Positions 43,714-52,286 of a stretch of DNA of 64,000 bases are shown here, in pieces (position 1 is the first letter of the stretch; each line of letters opens with the position of its first letter). The position numbers were made by a program, and so were the translations under genes. A model generated the notes under the pieces. It did no database searches. It saw nothing but the letters and a program-made list of their open reading frames with translations, and was not told where the DNA came from. The stretch is from UBA8752 sp049610565 (GTDB lineage Bacteria > Bacteroidota > Bacteroidia > Flavobacteriales_D > Sanyastnellaceae), in the NCBI GenBank assembly GCA_049610565.1, contig JBMYZR010000006.1, forward strand, positions 1 to 64,000, in the 5' to 3' direction.

Positions 43714-44799
43714 ATGGCCAAGAAGAAGATCATCACCCGCGCCTCGGAGAAATTCCTGGAGGCTTACCTCAACAACCCGTCTCCCACCGGCTTCGAAAGC
43801 GGGGGCCAGAAGCTCTGGCTCGACTACATCACGCCCTACATCGACGAACACATCGTCGACACCTACGGCACGGTGGTCGGCGTGATCAACCCGGAGGCCA
43901 AGTACAAGGTGGTCATCGAGGCGCACGCCGACGAGATCAGCTGGTTCGTGCACTACATCACGAACGACGGCTTCATCTACCTCCGCCGCAACGGGGGCAG
44001 CGACCACCAGATCGCCCCGTCCAAGCGCGTGGACATCCACACCCAGAACGGTCCGGTGAAGGCCGTCTTCGGTTGGCCGGCCATCCACACCCGCACCGCG
44101 GGCAAGGAGGCACCCCCGACCCTCAAGAACATCTTCCTCGACGTCGGCGCCAAGGACAAGGCCGAGGTCGAAGCCATGGGCATTCACGTCGGCTGCGTCG
44201 TCACCTATGAGGACGAGTACATGCTCCTCAACAAGCAGTGGTACGTCGGCCGCGCGCTCGACAACCGGGCCGGTGGCTTCATGATCGCCGAGGTCGCCCG
44301 GATGCTCCACGAGAACAAGGTCAAGCTGCCGTTTGGCCTGTACATCACCAACAGCGTCCAGGAGGAGATCGGCCTGCGCGGCGCCCAGATGATCGCCGAG
44401 CGCATCCAGCCGGACGTGGCCATCGTGACCGACGTCACGCACTGCACGCAGACACCGATGATGAACAAGATCGAGCAGGGCGACGTCGCCGCCGGCAAAG
44501 GCCCGGGCGTCACCTACGGACCCGCGGTCCAGAACAACCTGCTCCAGCGCATCATCGACACCGCCGAGGACAAGAAGATCCCGCTGCAACGCATGGCCGC
44601 CAGCCGCTTCACCGGCACGGACACCGACGCGTTTGCCTACTCCAACATGGGGGTCGCCAGCGCGCTGATCTCCCTTCCGCTGCGCTACATGCACACCACG
44701 GTGGAGATGGTCCACAAGCAGGACGTCGAGGACTGCATCCGCCTCATCTACGAGACGCTGCAGAACATCGAAGTCGGCGAGGACTTCAAATACCTCTGA
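43714..44799 (+). CDS. M42 family metallo-aminopeptidase
   Basis: This is a 361-residue cytoplasmic peptidase of the glutamyl aminopeptidase/PepA-like M42 family. The two-metal ligands appear in order: His in EAHADEIS, the bridging Asp in RALDNRAGG, the catalytic Glu pair in VQEEIGLRG, Asp in VTDVTH, and His in RYMHTTVE near the C-terminus. Family members form tetrahedral dodecamers that trim N-terminal residues from peptides. The start MAKKKIITRASEKF is the usual family length. It is monocistronic on the plus strand and its last 14 bases overlap the convergent receiver gene. Confidence 0.93.
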   Translation: MAKKKIITRASEKFLEAYLNNPSPTGFESGGQKLWLDYITPYIDEHIVDTYGTVVGVINPEAKYKVVIEAHADEISWFVHYITNDGFIYLRRNGGSDHQIAPSKRVDIHTQNGPVKAVFGWPAIHTRTAGKEAPPTLKNIFLDVGAKDKAEVEAMGIHVGCVVTYEDEYMLLNKQWYVGRALDNRAGGFMIAEVARMLHENKVKLPFGLYITNSVQEEIGLRGAQMIAERIQPDVAIVTDVTHCTQTPMMNKIEQGDVAAGKGPGVTYGPAVQNNLLQRIIDTAEDKKIPLQRMAASRFTGTDTDAFAYSNMGVASALISLPLRYMHTTVEMVHKQDVEDCIRLIYETLQNIEVGEDFKYL

Positions 44800-45232
44800 G
44801 GGGGATCTGGTCCGTCCAGCCGCGGAGCTGGTGGACATCGAGCGGTTTGGGCAGCAGGGCCTCCACAATGGGGTGACCCGATGCCCGCTCGAGGTCCTCG
44901 CGGTCGAGGGTGGCGCTGAGCATGAACACGGTCATCCCCGACAGCGCGGAGGCCGGCAGGAATTCCAGCCGCTCCAGCACGCCGAATCCGTCCATGCCCG
45001 GCATCAGGATGTCGAGCAGGATGACGAGGCGCCCCTCGGCGAGGGCGGAGCCGGGCCGAACGTCGTTTTCCTCCACCCCGGAATCGGCCATGAGCGCCTC
45101 CAGGAAAGAGGGACCATCCTTGAACTTGCGCACGCTCGCCATCATGGCGGCCTCGAGAAGGCGGCCATTGACCACGCGGTCGATCTCGTTGTCATCGACC
45201 AGCCAGAATTCCAGTTCGGAAGCCATGTCCAT
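44786..45232 (-). CDS. Single-domain response regulator (receiver)
   Basis: This is a 148-residue receiver domain with no output domain. The acidic pair lies at residues 13-14 (LVDDNE), the phospho-acceptor Asp in ILLDILMPGMDG, Thr/Ser in MLSAT, and Lys in PKPLD. It has an insertion before the phospho-acceptor strand (VEENDVRPGSALAEG). The start is ATG 45232, with ATG 45226 possible. It follows the other receiver gene after 72 bases and probably belongs to the histidine kinase cluster as a diffusible phospho-relay or protein-interaction component. Confidence 0.88.
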   Translation of the reverse strand: MDMASELEFWLVDDNEIDRVVNGRLLEAAMMASVRKFKDGPSFLEALMADSGVEENDVRPGSALAEGRLVILLDILMPGMDGFGVLERLEFLPASALSGMTVFMLSATLDREDLERASGHPIVEALLPKPLDVHQLRGWTDQIPLRGI

Positions 45233-45304
45233 GAAATACGGGAGGAGACGCCCAAAGGTTTGTAGGAGCGATTCCGAAGGCCCTCACCCTCGGCATGGAC
45301 AACC

Positions 45305-45892
45305 TCAGACCTGGCCCTTCTGGGACCGCATCCACTTCTCGAAGCGCGCGTGCTCGTCCAGGACGCGGGTGCGCATGGACCGCAGATCGGCCCCCACACC
45401 GGCCGCCGCTCCGGCACCCCCGGCGGCCAGCTCGCCGGAAAAGCGGTCGAGGTCCTCGGCAAACCCGTTCAGGGCGGACAGCACCTGGTGGCCATTGCGC
45501 GCACTGTTCACCCGAGTTTGGTTCAGCACGTAGGCCGATTTGATCACGCTCCTGAGCTCCTCCTCGTTCCACGGCTTGGACACGAACCGGTACACCTGCC
45601 CCTTGTTGATCGCATCCACCACCGCGTCGGTGTCCGCGTAGCCCGTCACCAGCACGCGGGAGATGTCCGGGTGGTCCGGCATGATCAACTCGAAGAACTC
45701 CACCCCGCTGATCCGCGGCATGCGCTGGTCGCTGAGCACCACATGGAACTCATGGTCGTCGAGCATCCGGACCGCCTGGTGCGGCTCCGCGCAGGTGTGC
45801 ACCTCGAAATCCCGGCGGAAGGCCGCCTTGAACGAAAACAGGTTGGGCTCCTCGTCGTCGAGGTAGAGTACGCGGATGATCTCCTCTTCCAT
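45305..45892 (-). CDS. Response regulator with receiver and short C-terminal helical region
   Basis: This is a 195-residue protein. Residues 1-125 form a receiver: LYLDDEEPN, phospho-acceptor Asp in VVLSDQRMPRISG, Thr in VTGYAD, and Lys in VSKPWNEEEL, a sequence style seen in RpfG-like and other stand-alone receivers. The last 70 residues are helical and alanine/glycine-rich with no HD-GYP or DNA-binding domain. It lies 19 bases after the histidine kinase gene, its likely partner. Confidence 0.9.
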   Translation of the reverse strand: MEEEIIRVLYLDDEEPNLFSFKAAFRRDFEVHTCAEPHQAVRMLDDHEFHVVLSDQRMPRISGVEFFELIMPDHPDISRVLVTGYADTDAVVDAINKGQVYRFVSKPWNEEELRSVIKSAYVLNQTRVNSARNGHQVLSALNGFAEDLDRFSGELAAGGAGAAAGVGADLRSMRTRVLDEHARFEKWMRSQKGQV

Positions 45893-45911
45893 GGTCGTGT
45901 TCGCTGCGCGG

Positions 45912-48095
45912 TCAGGCCGCTTCCGAGTTCGGGTTGCTCATGATGTCGAGGGGAAAGGTCAACACGAACGTCGTGCCCTCCCCCAGCCGGCTTTCCACGG
46001 CAATGCGCGCGCCGTGGTCGTCGAGGATGCCCTTGACGATGCTCAGGCCGAGGCCGGTTCCCTTGCCGATTTCCTTGGTCGTGTAGAAGGGGTCGAACAG
46101 GCGCTGCTGCGTCTCCTCGTCCATGCCGGTGCCGTTGTCCCGGACCCGCACGATGAGCTCATGCGCCTTGCCGTTGGCGTCGAGGGTCTGGTCCAATTCC
46201 ACGCGCACCTCCCGCTCTTCCGGCTCCTGCCAGCGGCTTTCGGTGGCCTGCACCGCGTTGACGATGATGTTCATGAACACCTGGCTCAGCTTGCCGCTCT
46301 GGCAATACAGCGACGGCACGTTGTCGGCCAGGTCCACCTCGATGCGGGCCCGGCTGCGCGCACGGTCGCCCAGGACGGTGATGCTCGCCTCGAGCAGGTC
46401 GGACAGCGCGGCCTCCACCGGCTTGTCTCCGTCCATCCGCCCGAACACCCTCAGGCCGCCGACGATGCGCGCCGTCCGGTCCGCACCCTCCAGAATGCCC
46501 GAGATGAGCTGCCGGCTTTCCTCCTTGAGGAACCCGAGGTCCAGCTTCCGGGCCTTGGCGCGCGCCGCCTCCACGAGCCCATCCGCACCCGACGTTCCCT
46601 CGGCGAGGGCCGCGAGCGCGTCGGCGTGTGCATCGATGATCTCGATCAGCTCCTCCAAGTCGCGCCGCAGCGACGTCGCGTTGCTCTGGACGTAGTTGAT
46701 CGGGTTGTTGAGCTCGTGGGCAATGCCGGCGGTCATCTGACCCAGCGACGCCAGCTTCTCGGTCTGGATCAGCTGATCCTGGGCGCCCTGCAACTCCGAG
46801 AGGGTGCGCGACAAATCGGAGTTGGCCGTGGCCAGGTCCGCCGTGCGCCGGGCAACCCGGTCCTCCAATTCAGCATTCTGCTCCTTGACGATCCGTTCGT
46901 TCTCGAGGGAGGCGGCCAAGGCCTTGGCGTTGGCGGCATCACTGGATCGCTTGAGCACATTGATCCGGTCCCCGAGCGCAAAACTCAGCAGCAGCATTTG
47001 CAGCACCGTCCCCAAAGGAAGAAGCAGGTGCGTGAATGGGGTCGAGGCCAGCACCCCGAAATCCCGCAGGGCCTGCATGGTCACGGCTCCGATGAAAATC
47101 AGCCACGCCACAAAAAACCACAGCGCCGGGCTGTTCCCCCGTCGCCAACTGATGAGCGAGAGGACCAGCATCGCCGGAGCGGACAGGGCGCCGAGGTTCA
47201 CGAGGTTGTACGCCACCATCGGAAAGCCTGCGATCGCCGCCACCACCGCGGCCGTGTAGACGAGCAGCAACAGGTTGATCACCCGGTTCCACCGCGGGGT
47301 GTACCGCCGCACCTCCAGGAAATCCCGGGCAAACATCAACGCCGCAAGGCCCGACGCCGCACCCGTCAAGGTGAGGCCGTTGCGGGCGAACCAGGGCACG
47401 TCGCCCCAGATCAGGCGGTCATAGCCATTGAACCCCCACTGCACGAGGCCCACGGTCAAGGTCACGAGGACGTAACTGTAATACGCCTGCTGACCAGTGC
47501 TGAACGCGAGGAAGCAATTGTAGATCAGGATGGCCAGGACAATGCCCGTGTACAAGGCCACCCCGAGGTCCCGCTTCTCGCGCAATTCGGCCACCCGATC
47601 CTCGTGGACCAGGCTGAAGGGCAGGACGAGGGGCTTGGTGCTCCGCACGCGGAACCAGAGGTCGTGGCCCTCGTTGAGCGGAAGGGGAAACGTCGGGATG
47701 AGGTCTTCCGTCCGTCCAAAGGCCGCTCCGGCCGGCGTCCGCAGCAGGACGCGGGGTCCATCCATCACCACCGCCTCGATCGAGTCGAGGGTTGGGTTGT
47801 CGAGGATGATGCGCCCCTGTCGGGGGGCACCCTGCCAACCGCTGACGCGAATCCACAAGGCGTCAGCCAGGGAACCCAGATTGGGGCGCTCTCCATCGAG
47901 CGTGTCCAACGCGGCGAGCCTCAGGTGGACCTCCTCCGCACGGAGGGAGCCGTCCGGATCATGCAACACCTCCAGCCGCAGGGCATCCACATTCCGGGGC
48001 CCGTCACCGGTGCACCCGCACAGTCCGCTCCCCGCGAGGAGGACCGCCAGGGTCCAGGCCCACACCCGTCCATATGGCGGGCGGGACACGGTCAT
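45912..48095 (-). CDS. 7TMR-DISM sensor histidine kinase
   Basis: This is a 727-residue inner-membrane kinase. An N-terminal signal/anchor is followed by an extracellular 7TMR-DISMED2-like beta domain (residues about 35-175), seven hydrophobic helices (about 180-390), a coiled coil (ENERIVKEQNAELEDRVARR) and the kinase core. The H-box has His460 (GIAHELNNPINYVQSN); the N-box (NIIVNAVQAT), G1 (DNGTGMD), F (FDPFYTTK) and G2 (GTGLGLSI) boxes are all intact. 7TMR-DISM proteins are thought to sense carbohydrates or small ligands. ATG 48095 overlaps the upstream acyltransferase-like gene as ATGA, so the enzyme cluster and sensor are co-translated. Confidence 0.92.
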   Translation of the reverse strand: MTVSRPPYGRVWAWTLAVLLAGSGLCGCTGDGPRNVDALRLEVLHDPDGSLRAEEVHLRLAALDTLDGERPNLGSLADALWIRVSGWQGAPRQGRIILDNPTLDSIEAVVMDGPRVLLRTPAGAAFGRTEDLIPTFPLPLNEGHDLWFRVRSTKPLVLPFSLVHEDRVAELREKRDLGVALYTGIVLAILIYNCFLAFSTGQQAYYSYVLVTLTVGLVQWGFNGYDRLIWGDVPWFARNGLTLTGAASGLAALMFARDFLEVRRYTPRWNRVINLLLLVYTAAVVAAIAGFPMVAYNLVNLGALSAPAMLVLSLISWRRGNSPALWFFVAWLIFIGAVTMQALRDFGVLASTPFTHLLLPLGTVLQMLLLSFALGDRINVLKRSSDAANAKALAASLENERIVKEQNAELEDRVARRTADLATANSDLSRTLSELQGAQDQLIQTEKLASLGQMTAGIAHELNNPINYVQSNATSLRRDLEELIEIIDAHADALAALAEGTSGADGLVEAARAKARKLDLGFLKEESRQLISGILEGADRTARIVGGLRVFGRMDGDKPVEAALSDLLEASITVLGDRARSRARIEVDLADNVPSLYCQSGKLSQVFMNIIVNAVQATESRWQEPEEREVRVELDQTLDANGKAHELIVRVRDNGTGMDEETQQRLFDPFYTTKEIGKGTGLGLSIVKGILDDHGARIAVESRLGEGTTFVLTFPLDIMSNPNSEAA

Positions 48096-48838
48096 GCCAT
48101 GTGGTTTTCGACGCGGTAGTGAATCCGGTGGAACCGGCCGTCGATGCCGTGCACGTGATTGGGTTCCTCTGCCGCGCGGCGCGCCATCTCCTGCACGTCC
48201 TCGGCCGCATCGGCCAAGCTTTCCGGATGGAGGAAATGTCCAATCTCACTCCGGATGGGCGGAGCTGGGTAAGCAAACTGCCCGTCCTCTCCGAGGTGCT
48301 CGAGGATGGTGAACCCCAGCTCGCGCTGGATGGGCCGCATGTTGGTGCCCATGAAGGCAAAGCCGTGGCGGATGTCCAATTGCGGCATCAACCCGAGCCC
48401 GACACAGGCCATCGGCAGCATGCCGATTCCCGCCACTGCCGTCTCGCGCCGGCTCCAGAGCGCGCAGAACTCGCCGCACCCCTCCGCCTGCCGCTCGTCG
48501 AGGTAGCGCATGAGGTCGGGGCTCAGACCGCCCACCGCCTTCTCCAGCGGAAGCGTGCCCGGGGCCGTGCGGCGCTGCAGGCGCATGCCGCTGAGCAGCA
48601 CCTCATCGTCCTGGCAGGTCAGCAGGAACAGGGTCGTGTCCGGATCATCCAACCAATCCTGGCCGAAGGACGTCAGGTTGCGGATCCCGGCCGCACGCAG
48701 GACAGACTTGTGGCCTTCCGCGAACCGGGCGGACAGCCCGGGGTCGTCCGAGGCGCGGAAGATGTGCAACGTGACCTCCCGCAGCGTGCGGGCAATGTCG
48801 ACGGACTCACGCGGTATGTGCGACGGAGAGCTGCTCAT
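48092..48838 (-). CDS. Possible GNAT-fold acyltransferase (FeeM/LuxI-like), tentative
   Basis: This is a 248-residue soluble protein. The order of features resembles N-acyl amino acid synthase (FeeM) and acyl-homoserine lactone synthase folds: a strand with VLLSGMRLQRR, a short leucine/proline loop (LPLEKAVGGL), GEFCALWSRRET at the position of the catalytic-strand Glu, and a late MGTNMRPIQRELGF helix. The match is by eye and weak. The start is ATG 48838, overlapping the ThiF gene by 32 bases; the end overlaps the histidine kinase start. If the fold is right, the product could be a small acylated signal. Otherwise it is a conserved protein of unknown function. Confidence 0.55.
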   Translation of the reverse strand: MSSSPSHIPRESVDIARTLREVTLHIFRASDDPGLSARFAEGHKSVLRAAGIRNLTSFGQDWLDDPDTTLFLLTCQDDEVLLSGMRLQRRTAPGTLPLEKAVGGLSPDLMRYLDERQAEGCGEFCALWSRRETAVAGIGMLPMACVGLGLMPQLDIRHGFAFMGTNMRPIQRELGFTILEHLGEDGQFAYPAPPIRSEIGHFLHPESLADAAEDVQEMARRAAEEPNHVHGIDGRFHRIHYRVENHMA

Positions 48839-49883
48839 GCAAATCGAATCGTAGGCGTTGGTCGGCGAGGGCCTCCCCGAGGAGGATGCGCCGGATGATG
48901 GCGGCAGCGGCGCCGGCCCCGAGGGCCACGTCGCTGTGCAATTGGGGCCAACCGGCCAGGGTCTTCCCGACCTCGGCCAGGCTGTCCATGGCGCGCGGGC
49001 TGATGGCGGACAGGTCCACGAAGGCATCCAGCCATTCGGGTGTCCACGTGCCACTCTCCGCGAGCTCGGTCAGCTGCTCGGCCGTCACCCGGCCGTGCAG
49101 GAAATCCACGGTCTCCTCGACGTCGTAGCGTTCGACGTCGAGCAGGCCGCGGTCGTTGGTTTCCATGATCAACGGAATGCGGCGGTCGCGCGCACCGAGA
49201 CGGAGCAACGCCTTGGCCTCGGGGCCGTCGCACGCGTCCACCACGAGGTCCACCCCGTCGAGGAAATCCGCGATGTCCTCCCGGCGGAAGCCCTCGGGCC
49301 ACACTTCGACCTCGAGGTAGGGATCGATCTCGGCGATGGCCCGCGCCGTGGACGCCCACTTGGGCGCGCCCAGCTCGAAGAGCGAGCACGACATCCGGTT
49401 CAGGTTGGACAGTTCAATGCTGTCCGCATCCGCGATGTGGAGCTTGCCGACGATGCGTTCCATGGCGAGGGCCAGGGCAATGGTCCGGCCCACGGACAGC
49501 CCCACGACCCCCACGGTCTTGCCTTCGAGCATCGCCTGCTCCTCCGGCCGGATCTTCAGCTGGTTGCGGTTGGTGCGCACGGCCTTGAACTCGGCTTCCT
49601 CGAGAAGGAGGATGCCCCGTCGGCGCCAGGGATACCAGGCGACGGTGCCGTACCGGCCCGTCTCCGTGGCGGCCTTGCGGGCGGTGAACGCCGCCTCGGC
49701 CTGCTCATCCGGGATGTCCCGCCCCAGCCAATCCGGCTGAATGGACAGCCAATCCCGCCATTGTCCCGCCAACCGGCCCGCGTCGAGCGGAGCCGAGCCG
49801 GCGCGCGAAAACGCCCGCCAATCGGCCAATCCCTGAGGATCGGAGAGGGTGAAGAGTCTCGGACGGTCGGACGCGGAGGCCAT
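48807..49883 (-). CDS. ThiF/E1-like adenylyltransferase family protein
   Basis: This is a 358-residue protein. Residues 1-115 are a domain I do not recognise. The ThiF/MoeB-like fold starts near residue 120 with a glycine loop (VGVVGLSVGR). It continues with ADADSIELSNLNRM, whose Asp, Asn and Arg match the nucleotide site, a Lys in APKWAST, and VVDACDG. The zinc CxxC pairs and an obvious catalytic Cys of MoeB-type enzymes are not seen. E1-like enzymes adenylate a C-terminal carboxylate. It is first in a five-gene minus-strand cluster with the acyltransferase-like protein, sensor kinase and two receivers. Confidence 0.82.
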   Translation of the reverse strand: MASASDRPRLFTLSDPQGLADWRAFSRAGSAPLDAGRLAGQWRDWLSIQPDWLGRDIPDEQAEAAFTARKAATETGRYGTVAWYPWRRRGILLLEEAEFKAVRTNRNQLKIRPEEQAMLEGKTVGVVGLSVGRTIALALAMERIVGKLHIADADSIELSNLNRMSCSLFELGAPKWASTARAIAEIDPYLEVEVWPEGFRREDIADFLDGVDLVVDACDGPEAKALLRLGARDRRIPLIMETNDRGLLDVERYDVEETVDFLHGRVTAEQLTELAESGTWTPEWLDAFVDLSAISPRAMDSLAEVGKTLAGWPQLHSDVALGAGAAAAIIRRILLGEALADQRLRFDLHEQLSVAHTA

Positions 49884-50015
49884 TCCCGTGAAGATCCACC
49901 ACGGACCCGCCGCCGTGCGCCGCCGGCCAAGGGCTTATCCACGTTGCCCGGTGGACGCCGGAAAAATCACCGGAATGCACCGTAACCCTCGGTACACTTC
50001 TCCGTAAGGGGGACC

Positions 50016-50438
50016 ATGGTGTTGACTTCTCCCACGTTCCGCATCGAGATCGTGCCCAATGCATTGGCGGCACGCCCCGACCTCTTCGAAGGGCTCGATT
50101 CCGTCCTGCCCGCACTCGACGTGCAGCTCGAGGAATCGTGGTCCGGATTGGAGGGCGCCCCCACCGAGGTTCTCGTGACCGCCAATGTCGAACAGGCGAT
50201 CCACGACTCGCGGGCCATCTTCCTCGTCTGCCCCAAGCCCGACCCGACGCTCCTCTCCGGCCTCATCGACACGGGCCGCGCCCTGCGCTGGATTCCCGAG
50301 GGCACCGCCCACGGCACGTGGGTGGACGGCTTTGCCCGCTTCCTCCTCGCCAAGCGCATTTCCGAACGGGCCCAGGCCCAGACACGCCGGGCCAACCGCT
50401 CCGCGCACCTGTCCAGCCCACGCCGCCGGGCCAGCTGA
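50016..50438 (+). CDS. Conserved-looking small protein of unknown function
   Basis: This is a 140-residue protein with no signal peptide or membrane helix. The body (residues 8-115) alternates hydrophobic and acidic segments (VLVTANVEQAIHDSRAIFLVCP), as in a small alpha/beta domain, and the C-terminus is basic and Arg-rich. Codon third positions are GC-rich in this frame as in neighbouring genes, which supports coding over the two overlapping minus-strand frames. It stands alone between the ThiF gene (divergent) and the DUF4924 gene (convergent). I do not recognise the family. Confidence 0.6.
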   Translation: MVLTSPTFRIEIVPNALAARPDLFEGLDSVLPALDVQLEESWSGLEGAPTEVLVTANVEQAIHDSRAIFLVCPKPDPTLLSGLIDTGRALRWIPEGTAHGTWVDGFARFLLAKRISERAQAQTRRANRSAHLSSPRRRAS

Positions 50439-50447
50439 CGCCAGCCC

Positions 50448-50981
50448 TCAGAGCTCGCCGGCGCGCATCCGGATGTACTTGGCGGCCAACAGGTTGGCCC
50501 AATCCCGAATCAGGTCCAGCGACTCCTGCGTCTCCGGCGTGACCGCCTTGCCCGACATCCGGAGCACGAGCCATCCGTAGAGGGCAATCAACATCGATTC
50601 CACTTCCGATTTCCCGGCCTCACCGCGCGCCTCCATGGCCGACAGGTGGGGCTGCGCTGCGTCCACGGCGGCCTTGTATTCGCCATCCTGCAACACGTCG
50701 AGCAGGGTGCGGTGCAAATAGGTCAACTCGATCATCAGCTCGTCGAGCGCCATCCGGTGCCCGCCGCTCAATTTGTTTTCCCGCTTCAGGTCGCGCATCA
50801 AGTCCGCGAACCAGGTCAGCTCCGCATCGAGCCGGTCCCCCTCGTAGGCGGACGACAGGTGCAGCCGCAGCGCACCCAGGTCGAAGTCCACCGCCCGGAC
50901 GAGGTCCTCCATCTGCCATTCGTAGAGCAGGTATTCCACCACGTGCTGGTGGCGTTTTTCCGATGCCGTCGTCTCCGTCAT
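50448..50981 (-). CDS. DUF4924 family protein
   Basis: This is a 177-residue, mostly alpha-helical cytoplasmic protein. The N-terminal signature VVEYLLYEWQMEDLVRA and a later WLVLRMSGKAVTPET segment match DUF4924, a Bacteroidota family of unknown function. ATG 50981 overlaps the stop of the small upstream gene as ATGA, so the two are translationally coupled. It is convergent with the gene ending at 50438. Confidence 0.82.
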   Translation of the reverse strand: MTETTASEKRHQHVVEYLLYEWQMEDLVRAVDFDLGALRLHLSSAYEGDRLDAELTWFADLMRDLKRENKLSGGHRMALDELMIELTYLHRTLLDVLQDGEYKAAVDAAQPHLSAMEARGEAGKSEVESMLIALYGWLVLRMSGKAVTPETQESLDLIRDWANLLAAKYIRMRAGEL

Positions 50982-51238
50982 GCCGGGTCGTTCTGGGGTG
51001 AATCGTTGGATTCCAAGGCGGTGGCCCGGGCCTCCTTCATCTGCAGGAAGACCTGCTGCACCTCGGGGATGAGGCGCTCGCCGAACGCCTTGACGGCCTC
51101 CAGGCCGCCGCTGCCCTCCACGGGCAACCGGTAGGTCTGTTCGAGCGGACCCCAGACGAACTGGAGGTGGTACTTCTCGTTCCATTCCTGGACGATGATC
51201 CGCATGGCGCGGTGGGGGATTTGGGCAACGGTCCGCAT
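50978..51238 (-). CDS. Small protein co-transcribed with DUF4924
   Basis: This is a protein of 86 residues from ATG 51238, or 75 from ATG 51205. The conserved-looking core is IIVQEWNEKYHLQFVWGPL followed by an amphipathic helix (AVKAFGERLIPEVQQVF). No domain is recognised. A -7-like element at 51251-51258 lies 12 bases before ATG 51238. Its stop overlaps the DUF4924 start, so the two proteins probably work together. Confidence 0.7.
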   Translation of the reverse strand: MRTVAQIPHRAMRIIVQEWNEKYHLQFVWGPLEQTYRLPVEGSGGLEAVKAFGERLIPEVQQVFLQMKEARATALESNDSPQNDPA

Positions 51239-51250
51239 GGGATTCGGCCG

Positions 51251-51258
51251 CGAAGGTA
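51251..51258 (-). promoter_or_regulatory. -7 element upstream of the small protein/DUF4924 pair
   Basis: Read on the minus strand, TACCTTCG matches TAnnTTTG except for C at the seventh position. It lies 12 bases before ATG 51238. It shares a 32-base divergent gap with the DUF1853 gene. Confidence 0.35.
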
Positions 51259-51270
51259 GAATTTCGCAGC

Positions 51271-52245
51271 GTGCAAGACCCCTGGCTCGAACGATGGCGT
51301 GGCCCCTTGGCCGACCGACCGGATGCCCTCGCCGCCCTGATGCGGCTGCGGTGGGCCGTCGGATCGGCGCCGCTCATGGCCCGCCACCCCGACCTGGGGT
51401 TCCAGGTCCTCGACGACGCCTGGTTTGCCGACGCCCTCGACGCGGACCTGCCCCTCTTCGACGATTGGGCCGCCCGCCTCGTCATGGGCGAGGACCCGTT
51501 GCCGCCCGGCGTCCTCGACGCCCAGGGCCAGCTGCTCGGCAAGCATTTCGAAGCCCTCATCGCCGCGTGGCTCGACGCATCGCCCCACTTCCGGCTGCGC
51601 GCCCACGGCGTCCAGCTTCAGCACGACAAGCAAACGGCGGGCGAGCTCGATTTCCTGGTCGACGACCTCCGGCGGGGCCGCACCCTGCACATCGAGGTCG
51701 CGAGCAAATTCTACCTCGCCGCCGAGGACGGGTCCGCGTGGGAGAACTGGATCGGCCCCTCCGGCCGCCACGACACGCTGCGCACCAAGATGGACAAGCT
51801 GGTCGACCAACTCGCCGCCAGCCGGCTCGCCCCGGCCCGCGACTTCATGGCCGAGCACCGCATCCCGACGCCCGAACCGGTGCTGCTCATGAAGGGCTGG
51901 TTCTTCCACCACCACAGCCGATTGCACCGCCACAAAGGCCCGCGGTGGTCCCATCCGGGCTACAACGCCGGCTGGTGGTGCCGGCCCGACGAGGCCTTCG
52001 AGGTCATGGGCAGCGACCACGTCCGCATCCTGCCGCTCCCCAAGGGACGCTGGCTCGGCCGCTTCCACCCCGTCGCCGGGGATCCACCGCTGCATTGGAG
52101 CCGGGTCGAGGCCGTGCTGGCCGATCACTTCAGCCGCACCCGCCGGGCGCTGATGTGCGCAGTCGTCATCGAGGGCGACGGCGGCTGGGAGGAGCTCTCC
52201 CGCGGGTTCGTCGTCCACCCGGATTGGCCGGACCTCAGGCGCTGA
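51271..52245 (+). CDS. DUF1853 family protein
   Basis: This is a 324-residue cytoplasmic protein. The centre has a nuclease-like strand pattern typical of DUF1853: LLGKHFEALIAAWL, AGELDFLVDDL, LHIEVASKFYL, and TLRTKMDKLVDQL. The E-L-D-F and E-V-A-x-K-F residues resemble a restriction-endonuclease-like active site; the family's role is unknown. The start is GTG 51271. It is divergent from the small protein/DUF4924 pair with only 32 bases between the start codons, and is followed 41 bases later by the convergent symporter gene. Confidence 0.82.
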   Translation: MQDPWLERWRGPLADRPDALAALMRLRWAVGSAPLMARHPDLGFQVLDDAWFADALDADLPLFDDWAARLVMGEDPLPPGVLDAQGQLLGKHFEALIAAWLDASPHFRLRAHGVQLQHDKQTAGELDFLVDDLRRGRTLHIEVASKFYLAAEDGSAWENWIGPSGRHDTLRTKMDKLVDQLAASRLAPARDFMAEHRIPTPEPVLLMKGWFFHHHSRLHRHKGPRWSHPGYNAGWWCRPDEAFEVMGSDHVRILPLPKGRWLGRFHPVAGDPPLHWSRVEAVLADHFSRTRRALMCAVVIEGDGGWEELSRGFVVHPDWPDLRR

Positions 52246-52286
52246 CCCCGGCTAGACCAGCGGTCAACCCACAGGCAGCCTCGCGT

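Noticed and set aside
43395..43736. 113-codon minus-strand frame across the intergenic gap before the aminopeptidase gene
   Set aside because: Its translation is irregular and it would run through the aminopeptidase start and promoter.
49935..49943. TTATCCACG, close to the DnaA box TTATCCACA
   Set aside because: It is a single site with no cluster, AT-rich unwinding region or dnaA/dnaN gene, so it is not evidence of an origin.
49935..50408. 157-codon minus-strand frame overlapping the small gene at 50016-50438
   Set aside because: The plus-strand frame has the GC-rich third positions of neighbouring genes and a more protein-like composition; the minus frame does not.
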